This document shows, in pieces, positions 1-5,669 of a stretch of DNA of 10,646 bases. Position 1 is the first letter of the stretch, and the number at the start of each line of letters is the position of its first letter. Below the pieces are notes generated by a model. It was given only the letters and a program-made list of their open reading frames with translations. It was not told the DNA's origin and did not search any database. A program made the position numbers and the translations under genes. This DNA comes from CAZYYO01 sp964650965 (lineage in GTDB: Bacteria; Bacillota; Clostridia; Lachnospirales; Lachnospiraceae), in the NCBI GenBank assembly GCA_964650965.1, contig CAZYYO010000072.1:1-10646 (forward strand), given 5' to 3'.

Positions 1-101
1 TTAAGACAGGCGCACCATGCAGAGGAGAGCGTACTGCAAAATACAATGAGCTGCTTCGGATTGAGGAACAGCTTTGTCTGCCTAAATTTGAAGAGCGGTA
101 G
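1..101 (+). CDS. eno: Enolase, C-terminal fragment (5' part outside window)
   Basis: Only the last 32 complete codons are in the window, read from base 3 to the TAG at 99-101. The peptide begins KTGAPCRGERTAKYNELLRI and continues EEQL, which matches the end of bacterial enolases (KTGxPxRxxRxAKYNxLLRIEEx in Firmicutes). Enolase interconverts 2-phosphoglycerate and phosphoenolpyruvate in glycolysis. The Arg and Lys-Tyr-Asn positions of this C-terminal signature are all present. The tail after EEQL is short, about eight residues. The gene converges on pilT, with only 87 bases between the two stop codons, and most of that gap is tandem repeat. I see no clear intrinsic terminator for enolase in the gap. 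The identification rests on a short but very characteristic stretch. Confidence 0.85.
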   Translation, partial: KTGAPCRGERTAKYNELLRIEEQLCLPKFEER

Positions 102-104
102 CGC

Positions 105-216
105 TTAGTGAATATTGATGTGTTAACTCATTTTAGTGAATATTGATCTGCTTACTCATCTTAATGAATGTTGATGCGCTTATTCATCTTAGTGAATATT
201 GATGCGCTTATTCATC
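105..216. repeat. Four tandem 28-bp repeats duplicating the 3' end of pilT
   Basis: Four contiguous copies with an exact 28-base period lie at 105-132, 133-160, 161-188 and 189-216. Copy 189-216 is the real end of pilT and encodes MNKRINIH plus the TAA stop on the minus strand. Compared with it, copy 161-188 differs at 2 of 28 positions (both synonymous in the PilT frame), copy 133-160 at 3, and copy 105-132 at 5. Divergence therefore grows with distance from the gene, as expected for serial duplication followed by decay. Each unit carries its own ATG and stop; the outermost copy stops after two codons. The copy 189-216 also contains a 6-bp inverted repeat, TGAATA/TATTCA, with a 10-base gap. 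Confidence 0.93.
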
Positions 217-1250
217 ATTTCCGGATTCGAAGCGTTAGAAATTGCAGTGGATTTGTCTATGATGCCTTGTCTATAAAGCTGATAGATGCTTGTGTCCATT
301 GCAATCATATGGTCGGATTGGGAAGCGTATATCATTCCGTCAAGCTGGTGGATCTTCCCTTCGCGAATCATATTTCGAATGGCAGGGGTAAGTACCATGA
401 TCTCAAATGCTGGAATCATGGTGCCATCAACACTTAATAGCAGCTTCTGGGATACCACTGCCTGAAGAACAGAAGCAAGCTGGATGGAAATCTGCCGTTG
501 CTGAGTGGCTGGAAAAGCGTCGATAATCCGGTCAATGGTATTGGCGGCACCTATTGTATGCAGGGTGGAAAATATCAAATGACCTGTTTCAGCAGCAGTA
601 ACGGCGGTATTGATGGTCTCATAATCACGCATCTCCCCAAGAAGAATCACATCCGGACTTTGGCGTAATGCCGCACGAAGTGCAGTGAGATAGCTTTCGG
701 TATCTGTATGAATCTCTCTTTGGGTAACGATACTTTTTTCGTGATGATGCAGATATTCAAGTGGATCCTCCAAAGTGATAATATGATATTCCTGTTCGCG
801 ATTGATTTTATCAATCATACATGCAAGTGTAGTGGTCTTACCACCGCCGGCAGGACCCGTTACTAACACCATACCACTCATGGTGCCGGCGAGATCCATC
901 ACTGCGTTTGGAATGCCCAGTGCCTCCGGGTCCGGAAGTGTAAAGGTAATGACACGGATAACGGCAGAATAAGAACCGCGCTGAAGAAACGCGCTGACAC
1001 GAAAACGCGAGATACCTGGAATCGCAAATGAAAAATCATCATCGCCGGTTTCTTCAAATGGACGAATTGCACGGTCTGCAATACGATAGATTTCTGTTAG
1101 GAATTCCCTTGTATTTTCTGGATACATAGGATTTGCATCGAGTACCTTCATTTGACCGTTGGCTTTGAGTGTAAGTGGGCGGCCTGCAATAATAAAAATG
1201 TCGGAAGCGCCAATTTTGGTCGCATTTTCTAATATATCGTTGATGTTCAT
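189..1250 (-). CDS. pilT: PilT-type twitching/retraction ATPase
   Basis: 353-residue secretion ATPase of the PilT branch, a cytoplasmic hexameric motor that disassembles type IV pili. Visible landmarks are a Walker A loop GPAGGGKTTT (132-141), the Asp box ITLEDPLEY (158-166), an atypical Walker B VILLGEMRD (201-209, catalytic Glu206), the His box TGHLIFSTLHT (222-232) and AIRNMIRE (290-297). The last motif matches the AIRNLIRE signature of PilT retraction motors and is absent from PilB/GspE. Length is normal for PilT (about 340-370). The Walker A deviates from the usual GPTGSGKST, with Ala for Thr and Gly for Ser, but the essential Lys138 and Thr139 remain. The ATG lies 10 bases after GGGGG. 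It is the last gene of the operon, 59 bases after the preceding stop. Its 3' end is duplicated in the downstream tandem repeat. Confidence 0.95.
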   Translation of the reverse strand: MNINDILENATKIGASDIFIIAGRPLTLKANGQMKVLDANPMYPENTREFLTEIYRIADRAIRPFEETGDDDFSFAIPGISRFRVSAFLQRGSYSAVIRVITFTLPDPEALGIPNAVMDLAGTMSGMVLVTGPAGGGKTTTLACMIDKINREQEYHIITLEDPLEYLHHHEKSIVTQREIHTDTESYLTALRAALRQSPDVILLGEMRDYETINTAVTAAETGHLIFSTLHTIGAANTIDRIIDAFPATQQRQISIQLASVLQAVVSQKLLLSVDGTMIPAFEIMVLTPAIRNMIREGKIHQLDGMIYASQSDHMIAMDTSIYQLYRQGIIDKSTAISNASNPEMMNKRINIH

Positions 1251-1309
1251 TCTGATTTAACCCCCATGAGATTTCGTATGATTTATGTACTCCAAAGAAG
1301 CTGCCAGTG

Positions 1310-1795
1310 TCAGAGACCCTCGGTACCTCGTACAGCTGAAGCGACAGATACCGTCTTCCATGCCTGAAGCTCGTAGAAATGAGCAGCATCGCTTGTGGGA
1401 TAGCAAATGCGTATCACAATTTCTAGCACTTGTGTTTGGGAGAAGGGCTCCTGCCAGGTGTAGAGAAGGGAGCCGGACTCATCGGAAAAGGCACCGCCTG
1501 CTTTGGAAAAGTAAGCTTCTGCCCGCTTATAGTAATCCGCTTCAGAAGCGCTATTCTGATAAAATTCATAGAGCGCGTGATCAATCTGGGCAAGCTTTCT
1601 ACAAGCGGACTCATCTGCATCGTAGTAGTTTGATACTTTATCAGCCACCTTTTTACTTAGCTTATAATCAGAGCCAGCTGTGACAAGGGACAGCACTCCA
1701 AAGGTGACAATACAAATCATTACAAAGACAAGAAGAATGGAGGAAAAGCCAAAATGAAAATAGCTTTTGATCCCCTCTTTCGGTTCTTTACTCAT
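1310..1795 (-). CDS. Pilus-operon single-pass membrane protein, minor pilin-like
   Basis: 161 residues from ATG 1795. An in-frame GTG at 1804 was rejected because it overlaps the AGGAGG (1804-1809), which sits 8 bases before this ATG. A polar N-terminus is followed by one hydrophobic segment (about residues 16-42, containing FGFSSILLVFVMICIVTFGV) and then an extracytoplasmic region with helical character and an acidic DADESACRK stretch. FGFSSIL loosely recalls the G-F-[ST]-L start of type IV pilins, but there is no Glu at +5. It overlaps the upstream gene by 8 bases (ATGAGTAA), implying coupled translation. I recall similar proteins beside PilT in Lachnospiraceae. The function is not known; a minor pilin or pilus assembly role is inferred from position and topology. 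Confidence 0.8.
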   Translation of the reverse strand: MSKEPKEGIKSYFHFGFSSILLVFVMICIVTFGVLSLVTAGSDYKLSKKVADKVSNYYDADESACRKLAQIDHALYEFYQNSASEADYYKRAEAYFSKAGGAFSDESGSLLYTWQEPFSQTQVLEIVIRICYPTSDAAHFYELQAWKTVSVASAVRGTEGL

Positions 1796-2270
1796 TGACA
1801 GCACCTCCTGAATTGGAATTTGGTGTAAGCGGTGAGTAGGTGAGCAGTGAGATTTCGTAAAGAGAATTATAATCCTTGTCGTAACAGCAGAAATGTGTGT
1901 TCACCAGCTGGCCTGGCTTCATTTCTTCTAGAAAGGAGCCAGTAGAAGGAGTAATGGCAATTCGATATTCGGCCTCTGATTGCCTGCATTCCTGAAACGC
2001 TTTATCCAGATAGATGGTAATCTCGGTATCTTTATAATCGTAAGTAGGACATAACTGCAGGAGGGAAGTGTAGGAGCTGCTGCATGCCTGATATTTACTT
2101 GCTGCATTTTCCACAGAGGTAACAGCCTGGTGTAATTCCGTTGTTCTATTTGAGAGTACATGTGCTTTTACAAATAGCTGAAGGCCCACAGCAAATAGGA
2201 TGGAGAAGAAAAGAATATTAATAATGATCTCCATAAGAAATAGACTGCTTTTGGAATGGGTACGCTTCAT
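1788..2270 (-). CDS. Pseudopilin-like protein with degenerate class III signal
   Basis: 160 residues. The N-terminus has a short basic leader (MKRTHSKSS) followed by LFLMEIIINILFFSILFAV, a hydrophobic helix with Glu14. If cleavage occurs after Ser9, that Glu is at mature position +5, the hallmark of type IV pilins and pseudopilins. The usual Gly at -1 is replaced by Ser. The remaining ectodomain is soluble, with four Cys (in ACSSS, QLCP, QECR and FCCYD contexts, the last paired), so disulfides are possible. The size fits a minor pilin or pseudopilin. ATG 2270 overlaps the TGA of the upstream gene in an ATGA junction, indicating translational coupling. Exact class (H, I, J or K-like) cannot be assigned by eye. 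The pilin-like reading is well supported by the N-terminus; the exact role is inferred. Confidence 0.82.
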   Translation of the reverse strand: MKRTHSKSSLFLMEIIINILFFSILFAVGLQLFVKAHVLSNRTTELHQAVTSVENAASKYQACSSSYTSLLQLCPTYDYKDTEITIYLDKAFQECRQSEAEYRIAITPSTGSFLEEMKPGQLVNTHFCCYDKDYNSLYEISLLTYSPLTPNSNSGGAVNE

Positions 2271-2773
2271 GAAGTCTCCTTTCTGGTATCTGCCAGCAAT
2301 GAAATGTACAGAGGATATGTATGGCCGCTTGCATCCGAGAAGGATAAGTAAAGCAATTGCCCGTTTAAAAGCCTCATATCAAAGTCTGCAGCTTCCATAA
2401 TTGGCTGACCGGCTTCCAGAGAAAAAACCGAGGTATCCGAGACATAGAGTTCACGCAAAAAACCATCATAAGCATAGATGTAGGTAATGTATGGGATGCC
2501 CTTCTCCTCACTGGTGAGAGCGAGAGCACGGACACCGTCAAGTTCCGTGATACTTACGCCGTGAAGGGTATTATGCTGATGAAGCTTCTCTATCAGGTAG
2601 GACGAAGAGGTACGTATCTGATAATTCTGATCCATGGACGCTACAGTTTGATGATATTGTTTGGCACCAAGAATACTAAGTAATAAGGAAGTGACAGCAA
2701 ACATGGTAAAAAGACCAATGACAAATGCAGTATCAAGTTGATGGGAAGGTATCTTAGTGTGCAGCATGGGCAT
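2267..2773 (-). CDS. DUF4860-type membrane protein of pilus operon
   Basis: 168 residues. The N-terminus up to HQLDTAF is short and polar, followed by a single hydrophobic segment (about residues 16-38) and an extracytoplasmic domain. The phrases SMDQNYQIRTSSSYL, ELDGVRALAL and ITYIYAYDGFLRELY match my memory of the DUF4860 family, found in Clostridia next to PilT and GspF-like genes; the match has not been searched. No Glu+5 pilin motif is seen. The layout (one N-terminal helix, then a beta-rich domain) resembles minor pilins of the PilW/ComGF kind, but that is inference. The start codon overlaps the stop of the upstream gene (TAATG), and its own TGA overlaps the next start (ATGA). A second in-frame ATG two codons later is possible because the upstream GA-rich region (AAAGAGA) is a weak ribosome binding site. 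Confidence 0.8.
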   Translation of the reverse strand: MPMLHTKIPSHQLDTAFVIGLFTMFAVTSLLLSILGAKQYHQTVASMDQNYQIRTSSSYLIEKLHQHNTLHGVSITELDGVRALALTSEEKGIPYITYIYAYDGFLRELYVSDTSVFSLEAGQPIMEAADFDMRLLNGQLLYLSFSDASGHTYPLYISLLADTRKETS

Positions 2774-3093
2774 TATTCTCTTTCTATAATCGTAATATCT
2801 GGACGAAGATTGGCACCAATATATTGATAGTCTATATAGTAATGATCATGGTTATAGGTAAGTCCATAGTGATCTTCCATATAGGAGAGATCTGGAGGAT
2901 AAGTGCCTTCAAGGGCATAGCATTGGGTGGTGCTTCTTGAGAGAGCCTGAGCCAGCAGTGCTTTTTCCCGTGACCGATTGGCACGGGTCATGGAATCCGC
3001 AGAGCAGGAGGCAATTATTAATACAATTGTAACCAACAGAAGCGGCGATAACCGCCATATGTTCAAGAATCGTAAATGGGTTGAACTACGCAT
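2773..3093 (-). CDS. Small pseudopilin-like membrane protein
   Basis: 106 residues, preceded by a good GAGGTG ribosome binding site 4-5 bases before ATG 3093. A basic N-terminus leads into one hydrophobic helix (about residues 15-31). A polar helical stretch follows (RANRSREKALLAQALSRS), then CYALEGTYPPDLSYMEDHYG. A long N-terminal helix followed by a Y-P-x-x-L-x-x-L-like element recalls the pseudopilin core (GspG-like: YPxxLxxL) without the class III cleavage site. The C-terminal half is rich in Tyr, His and Asp and ends in a hydrophobic strand (RPDITIIERE). I recall near-identical arrangements in Lachnospiraceae pilus operons, unnamed. It starts 13 bases after the end of the PilC-like gene. 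Function is unproven; a minor pilin or assembly component is inferred. Confidence 0.8.
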   Translation of the reverse strand: MRSSTHLRFLNIWRLSPLLLVTIVLIIASCSADSMTRANRSREKALLAQALSRSTTQCYALEGTYPPDLSYMEDHYGLTYNHDHYYIDYQYIGANLRPDITIIERE

Positions 3094-3106
3094 TTTTCAC
3101 CTCGAA

Positions 3107-4135
3107 TTATCCGATACTGGAAATAATCGCAAGCAGTGGAAGAAGAAATGAAATTAAAATGAGACCAATAAGTACAGATATTACAATTACGAAAGCAGGC
3201 TCCAGAATGGAAATATCCCGTTCGATGGCTTCATCGATTTGTTCTTCGTAGGATTTGCATATTTGTTTCATGACTTCATCCATATTTCCGGTAACCGCTC
3301 CGATTGTAATCCAACTGGAATACACCCTGGAAAAAATACCAGCTAGTAAAATCGATTGCGTAAAGCCATCTCCATCCCGGATAAGCGATTGACAATGGCT
3401 GATCTTTTTTTGCATATGAGGATTATTCACCAGCTGCGAGGCAAGTGACAGACCTTCGTCGGTATCCAATCCACTGGCAAGTACAAGATACATGCAATTG
3501 GCAAAACGACTGGAAGCAATCTGCATGGGAAGCTTGCGGCCAAAAAATAAATGCCGGGCAATAGGGAGATGGAAAAGGAGTACACAAAGAGCAGCAAATA
3601 ACAGGAAAATGAATACAAATACCATCATATGATGATTCAAAAAGCTGCTAATCTCAATAAGCGTTTGGCCAAACCCAGTGATCTCGCTCCCAAGCTCTTC
3701 ATATATCTGCGAGAAAATAGGCAGTATTTTCGTGATGAGAACAAGAAGAACTGTTAACATCATGAGAATCATAAGAAGCGGATAAGTAACCGCATGTTTG
3801 ATGGAACTTCGAATAGAAGCCTCTCTATCATAGTAGAAGGTAAGAGAGGTTAGGGCTTCCTCAAGACGACCGGTTTCTTCTCCAAGCTCAATCATATGTA
3901 TCAGATAATCAGGAAAGCATTGAACCTCACGCAATGCCAAGCTAAAGGAGATCCCTTGCTGCATCGGCACGAATAGACTTGAAAGAAGTGTAAGGGTGGC
4001 TTTATCGTCGGTATCTTCCATTAAAATGGAAATCCCCTGATAAGCTGGAAGACCAGCAGAGATAACCATACCGAGCTGCTTACAAAATATAGAAAGCTCA
4101 CTATTGTTTAGCTGTTTTATTTTTTTCGGAAACAT
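3107..4135 (-). CDS. pilC: Type II secretion F / PilC-family platform protein
   Basis: 342-residue integral membrane platform protein of the GspF/PilC family, which couples the cytoplasmic motor ATPase to pilin insertion or removal. Two T2SSF repeats are visible. The first (about 12-135) contains GEETGRLEEAL (85-95); the second (about 205-330) contains the equivalent GAVTGNMDEVM (279-289). Hydrophobic segments lie near 118-140, 168-190 and 312-338. It is shorter than classical PilC (about 400), lacking most of the N-terminal extension, which is common in Gram-positive members. AGGAG lies 8 bases before ATG 4135 and overlaps the TAG stop of the upstream gene. Because PilT is the only ATPase in this window, the partner extension motor must be encoded elsewhere if the system makes fibres. 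Family assignment is firm; the pilC symbol is by analogy. Confidence 0.93.
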   Translation of the reverse strand: MFPKKIKQLNNSELSIFCKQLGMVISAGLPAYQGISILMEDTDDKATLTLLSSLFVPMQQGISFSLALREVQCFPDYLIHMIELGEETGRLEEALTSLTFYYDREASIRSSIKHAVTYPLLMILMMLTVLLVLITKILPIFSQIYEELGSEITGFGQTLIEISSFLNHHMMVFVFIFLLFAALCVLLFHLPIARHLFFGRKLPMQIASSRFANCMYLVLASGLDTDEGLSLASQLVNNPHMQKKISHCQSLIRDGDGFTQSILLAGIFSRVYSSWITIGAVTGNMDEVMKQICKSYEEQIDEAIERDISILEPAFVIVISVLIGLILISFLLPLLAIISSIG

Positions 4136-4146
4136 AAAGGCTACTC

Positions 4147-5106
4147 CTAATATACATATTTCGTGAGGTAATCGGTGTCATTTGCAATAAAGTCCTTAGG
4201 ACTATTGCTGGTGGAGGCATATGTGGGATCCATCAGTGTCCAGGAGGCTCCATCAAATTTTATTATGCCATTGATCCAGCCTGCTTCTTTGGTATACACA
4301 CTGAGCCAGGCATGGTATTCCTCTGTCATAAACCCAATCTGAAGACGGGTGGGAATGTGCTGGCTTCTGAGCATAGCTGCCATAAGTGATGCATAGTCAA
4401 AGCAGATACCAGTTTTGGATGCCAGAACCTCATCAACAACCGGAAGATAACCGGGAGTGACAGATTGGGCTTTGCTGTAATCATATGAGATATTATGAAT
4501 TACATAATTATATACATTTTGAATTACTTCGATATCGCTATTGGCAGAATAAGCCAAATCGGCGCCCTTTGTAACGGCTTTGGATTCGTTGTTAAAATTC
4601 ACATATTGATTCGGATAAAGATAGGGACCGAATTCATTTGTGATAACAACCTCTATAGTTTGCGAAAGTATTATGGAATAATGATTATCTGTCACATTCT
4701 CATAGATGCTGATCTGATAGCTGCCATCTCCCACAGTGAGGGGGAACACTTCATAATCTTTATGTAGATTGTAAGTATATTTCACGGAGTCGGCTCCGGT
4801 AATCTGAAGCTTGACATTGGGGTTTGTCCCAGTATATGCGACCATGATATAACCTTCGGAAGTGTGCGAAGCATCGATGGCTGCGGTATCGCAGGCGTAT
4901 GTGATTGTACCGTCAGCAGTGGGAAGCAAAACAGTGCTTACATTATCACGGGACCCCTTCACGTCATAAGAGGTGGCGGAAGCTGTGGAAGAACCGGCGG
5001 CTTCTCTTTGGGTGCGGTTATCAGAACAGGCGCATAATCTGCATATGAGAAGTAAACAAAGGGCAATCAGTATTGGAAAATTCCAGCTGCACCATGTTCG
5101 ATTCAT
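4147..5106 (-). CDS. Transglutaminase-like lipoprotein, first gene of pilus operon
   Basis: 319 residues from ATG 5106. The in-frame GTG at 5130 is unlikely because AGGAG (5114-5118) lies downstream of it and 7 bases before this ATG. The N-terminus is a lipoprotein signal: NRTW, then a hydrophobic core, then lipobox LCAC with Cys27 as the lipidated residue. A low-complexity Ser/Ala/Thr linker follows, then a beta-rich region (about 60-165). The C-terminal half is a transglutaminase-like domain with Cys235 (KTGICFDYASLMAAMLRSQ), His265 (EEYHAWLSVYT) and Asp293 (WTLMDPTYA), the expected Cys-His-Asp triad in the usual order. It should act on the outer face of the membrane as a peptidase or cross-linking enzyme. 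Leading the pilus operon, it may act on pilins or cell wall, but the substrate is not visible from sequence. Confidence 0.9.
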   Translation of the reverse strand: MNRTWCSWNFPILIALCLLLICRLCACSDNRTQREAAGSSTASATSYDVKGSRDNVSTVLLPTADGTITYACDTAAIDASHTSEGYIMVAYTGTNPNVKLQITGADSVKYTYNLHKDYEVFPLTVGDGSYQISIYENVTDNHYSIILSQTIEVVITNEFGPYLYPNQYVNFNNESKAVTKGADLAYSANSDIEVIQNVYNYVIHNISYDYSKAQSVTPGYLPVVDEVLASKTGICFDYASLMAAMLRSQHIPTRLQIGFMTEEYHAWLSVYTKEAGWINGIIKFDGASWTLMDPTYASTSNSPKDFIANDTDYLTKYVY

Positions 5107-5113
5107 TCTTTTT

Positions 5114-5118
5114 CTCCT
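5114..5118 (-). promoter_or_regulatory. Ribosome binding site setting the lipoprotein start
   Basis: AGGAG on the minus strand, 7 bases before ATG 5106. It lies inside the reading frame that would begin at GTG 5130, so it favours the shorter protein, whose lipoprotein signal then has a normal short n-region. Confidence 0.75.
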
Positions 5119-5140
5119 GTATTTGTACACGAATAATAAG

Positions 5141-5169
5141 AGTATAGGTCGCTTTATTTGAAAAAAAGC
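5141..5169 (-). promoter_or_regulatory. Possible promoter of the pilus operon
   Basis: On the minus strand TATACT (5141-5146) is a good -10 candidate and would give a leader of roughly 25-30 bases before ATG 5106. The -35 position at 17-base spacing (5164-5169, GCTTTT) is poor, so the promoter is weak, activator-dependent or misplaced by me. The direct repeat CGAATAATAA at 5130-5139 and 5171-5180 flanks it. Confidence 0.35.
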
Positions 5170-5213
5170 TCGAATAATAAAAATAGAAAAGATAAATCAA
5201 TTCATAAAAATAG

Positions 5214-5242
5214 TTGCAAAACTTATGAGAATATGGTATATT
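5214..5242 (+). promoter_or_regulatory. Sigma-A type promoter for secG
   Basis: TTGCAA (5214-5219), a 17-base spacer and TATATT (5237-5242), with TGG directly before the -10 forming an extended -10. This gives a leader of about 30-35 bases. GGAGGTG (5270-5276) lies 6 bases before the GTG start of secG at 5283. Confidence 0.75.
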
Positions 5243-5282
5243 TTCAAGAGTTGTAAAAAGCGGGAAAATGGAGGTGTAGATC

Positions 5283-5522
5283 GTGACCATTATAAAAACG
5301 ATTTTGACTATAGTATTTATCATTATCAGTATTGCAATTACCATTGTAATCTTAATGCAGGAAGGCAAATCAGCTGGCTTAGGTGCAATCAGCGGAGCTG
5401 CTGATACTTATTGGGGCAAGAACAAAGGTCGTTCCATGGAAGGTATGCTGGTAAAGCTTACTAGAGTTGCAGTAATTTTATTCTTAGTAATCGCAGCAGT
5501 GCTGGACTTAGGAATCTGGTAA
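5283..5522 (+). CDS. secG: Preprotein translocase subunit SecG
   Basis: 79 residues, GTG start with GGAGGTG 6 bases upstream. SecG is the small auxiliary subunit of the SecYEG channel in the cytoplasmic membrane. Two hydrophobic helices (about 4-24 and 57-77) flank a polar loop with LMQEGKSAGLGAISGAADTY, followed by WGKNKGRSMEG. This closely matches the Firmicutes SecG signature (xxQxGKxxGLxxxxxG). Length is standard (about 75-80). It has its own promoter and its own strong terminator, so it is probably monocistronic. In clostridia secG normally follows eno directly and precedes rnr and smpB. Here eno is about 5.2 kb away beyond an opposing operon, and no rnr follows within the window. Confidence 0.95.
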   Translation: MTIIKTILTIVFIIISIAITIVILMQEGKSAGLGAISGAADTYWGKNKGRSMEGMLVKLTRVAVILFLVIAAVLDLGIW

Positions 5523-5543
5523 AAAGAATATTTGAAAATTAAG

Positions 5544-5593
5544 AGACTATCATACAAATGAGGGAAACCAAATTTGTATGGTAGTCTTTTTTT
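5544..5593 (+). terminator. Rho-independent terminator of secG
   Basis: The 16-base arms AGACTATCATACAAAT (5544-5559) and ATTTGTATGGTAGTCT (5572-5587) pair fully with one G-U wobble across a 12-base loop, followed by a run of seven T (5587-5593). It starts 21 bases after the secG stop. Confidence 0.92.
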
Positions 5594-5623
5594 ATTTGAT
5601 AAAAAATCTCTATCAAATAAAAA
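5589..5623. repeat. Perfect 13-bp inverted repeat overlapping the terminator T-tract
   Basis: TTTTTATTTGATA (5589-5601) and TATCAAATAAAAA (5611-5623) are perfect inverted copies with a 9-base gap. The left arm begins inside the T-run of the secG terminator, so the two hairpins compete for the same bases. It is AT-rich and lacks its own downstream T-run on the plus strand. It could be an operator for the following operon or an RNA processing or stability hairpin. TTGATA (5596-5601) inside it could serve as a -35, with a poor -10 downstream. No function can be assigned from sequence alone. Confidence 0.75.
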
Positions 5624-5669
5624 TGCACTTCTTAATAGGATTAAAAGTTGATTGGAGGAAGTATGGGGT

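Noticed and set aside
105..216. CRISPR array
   Set aside because: The 28-base length is suggestive, but units abut directly with no spacers, vary between copies, and one unit is the coding end of pilT.
168..437. Plus-strand 89-codon reading frame
   Set aside because: It lies antisense to pilT, starts within the tandem repeats, and has no ribosome binding site or recognisable protein features.
1285..1683. Plus-strand 132-codon reading frame
   Set aside because: Antisense to the pilus-operon membrane gene; its composition (many Arg, Ser) is typical of a shadow frame.
5128..5130. GTG as start of the transglutaminase-like lipoprotein
   Set aside because: It precedes the AGGAG that serves the ATG at 5106 and would place eight extra mostly basic residues ahead of the lipoprotein signal.
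5021..5368. Minus-strand 115-codon reading frame across the divergent region
   Set aside because: It overlaps secG and the start of the lipoprotein gene, is antisense to the secG promoter, and has an AT-driven Ile/Phe/Tyr composition.
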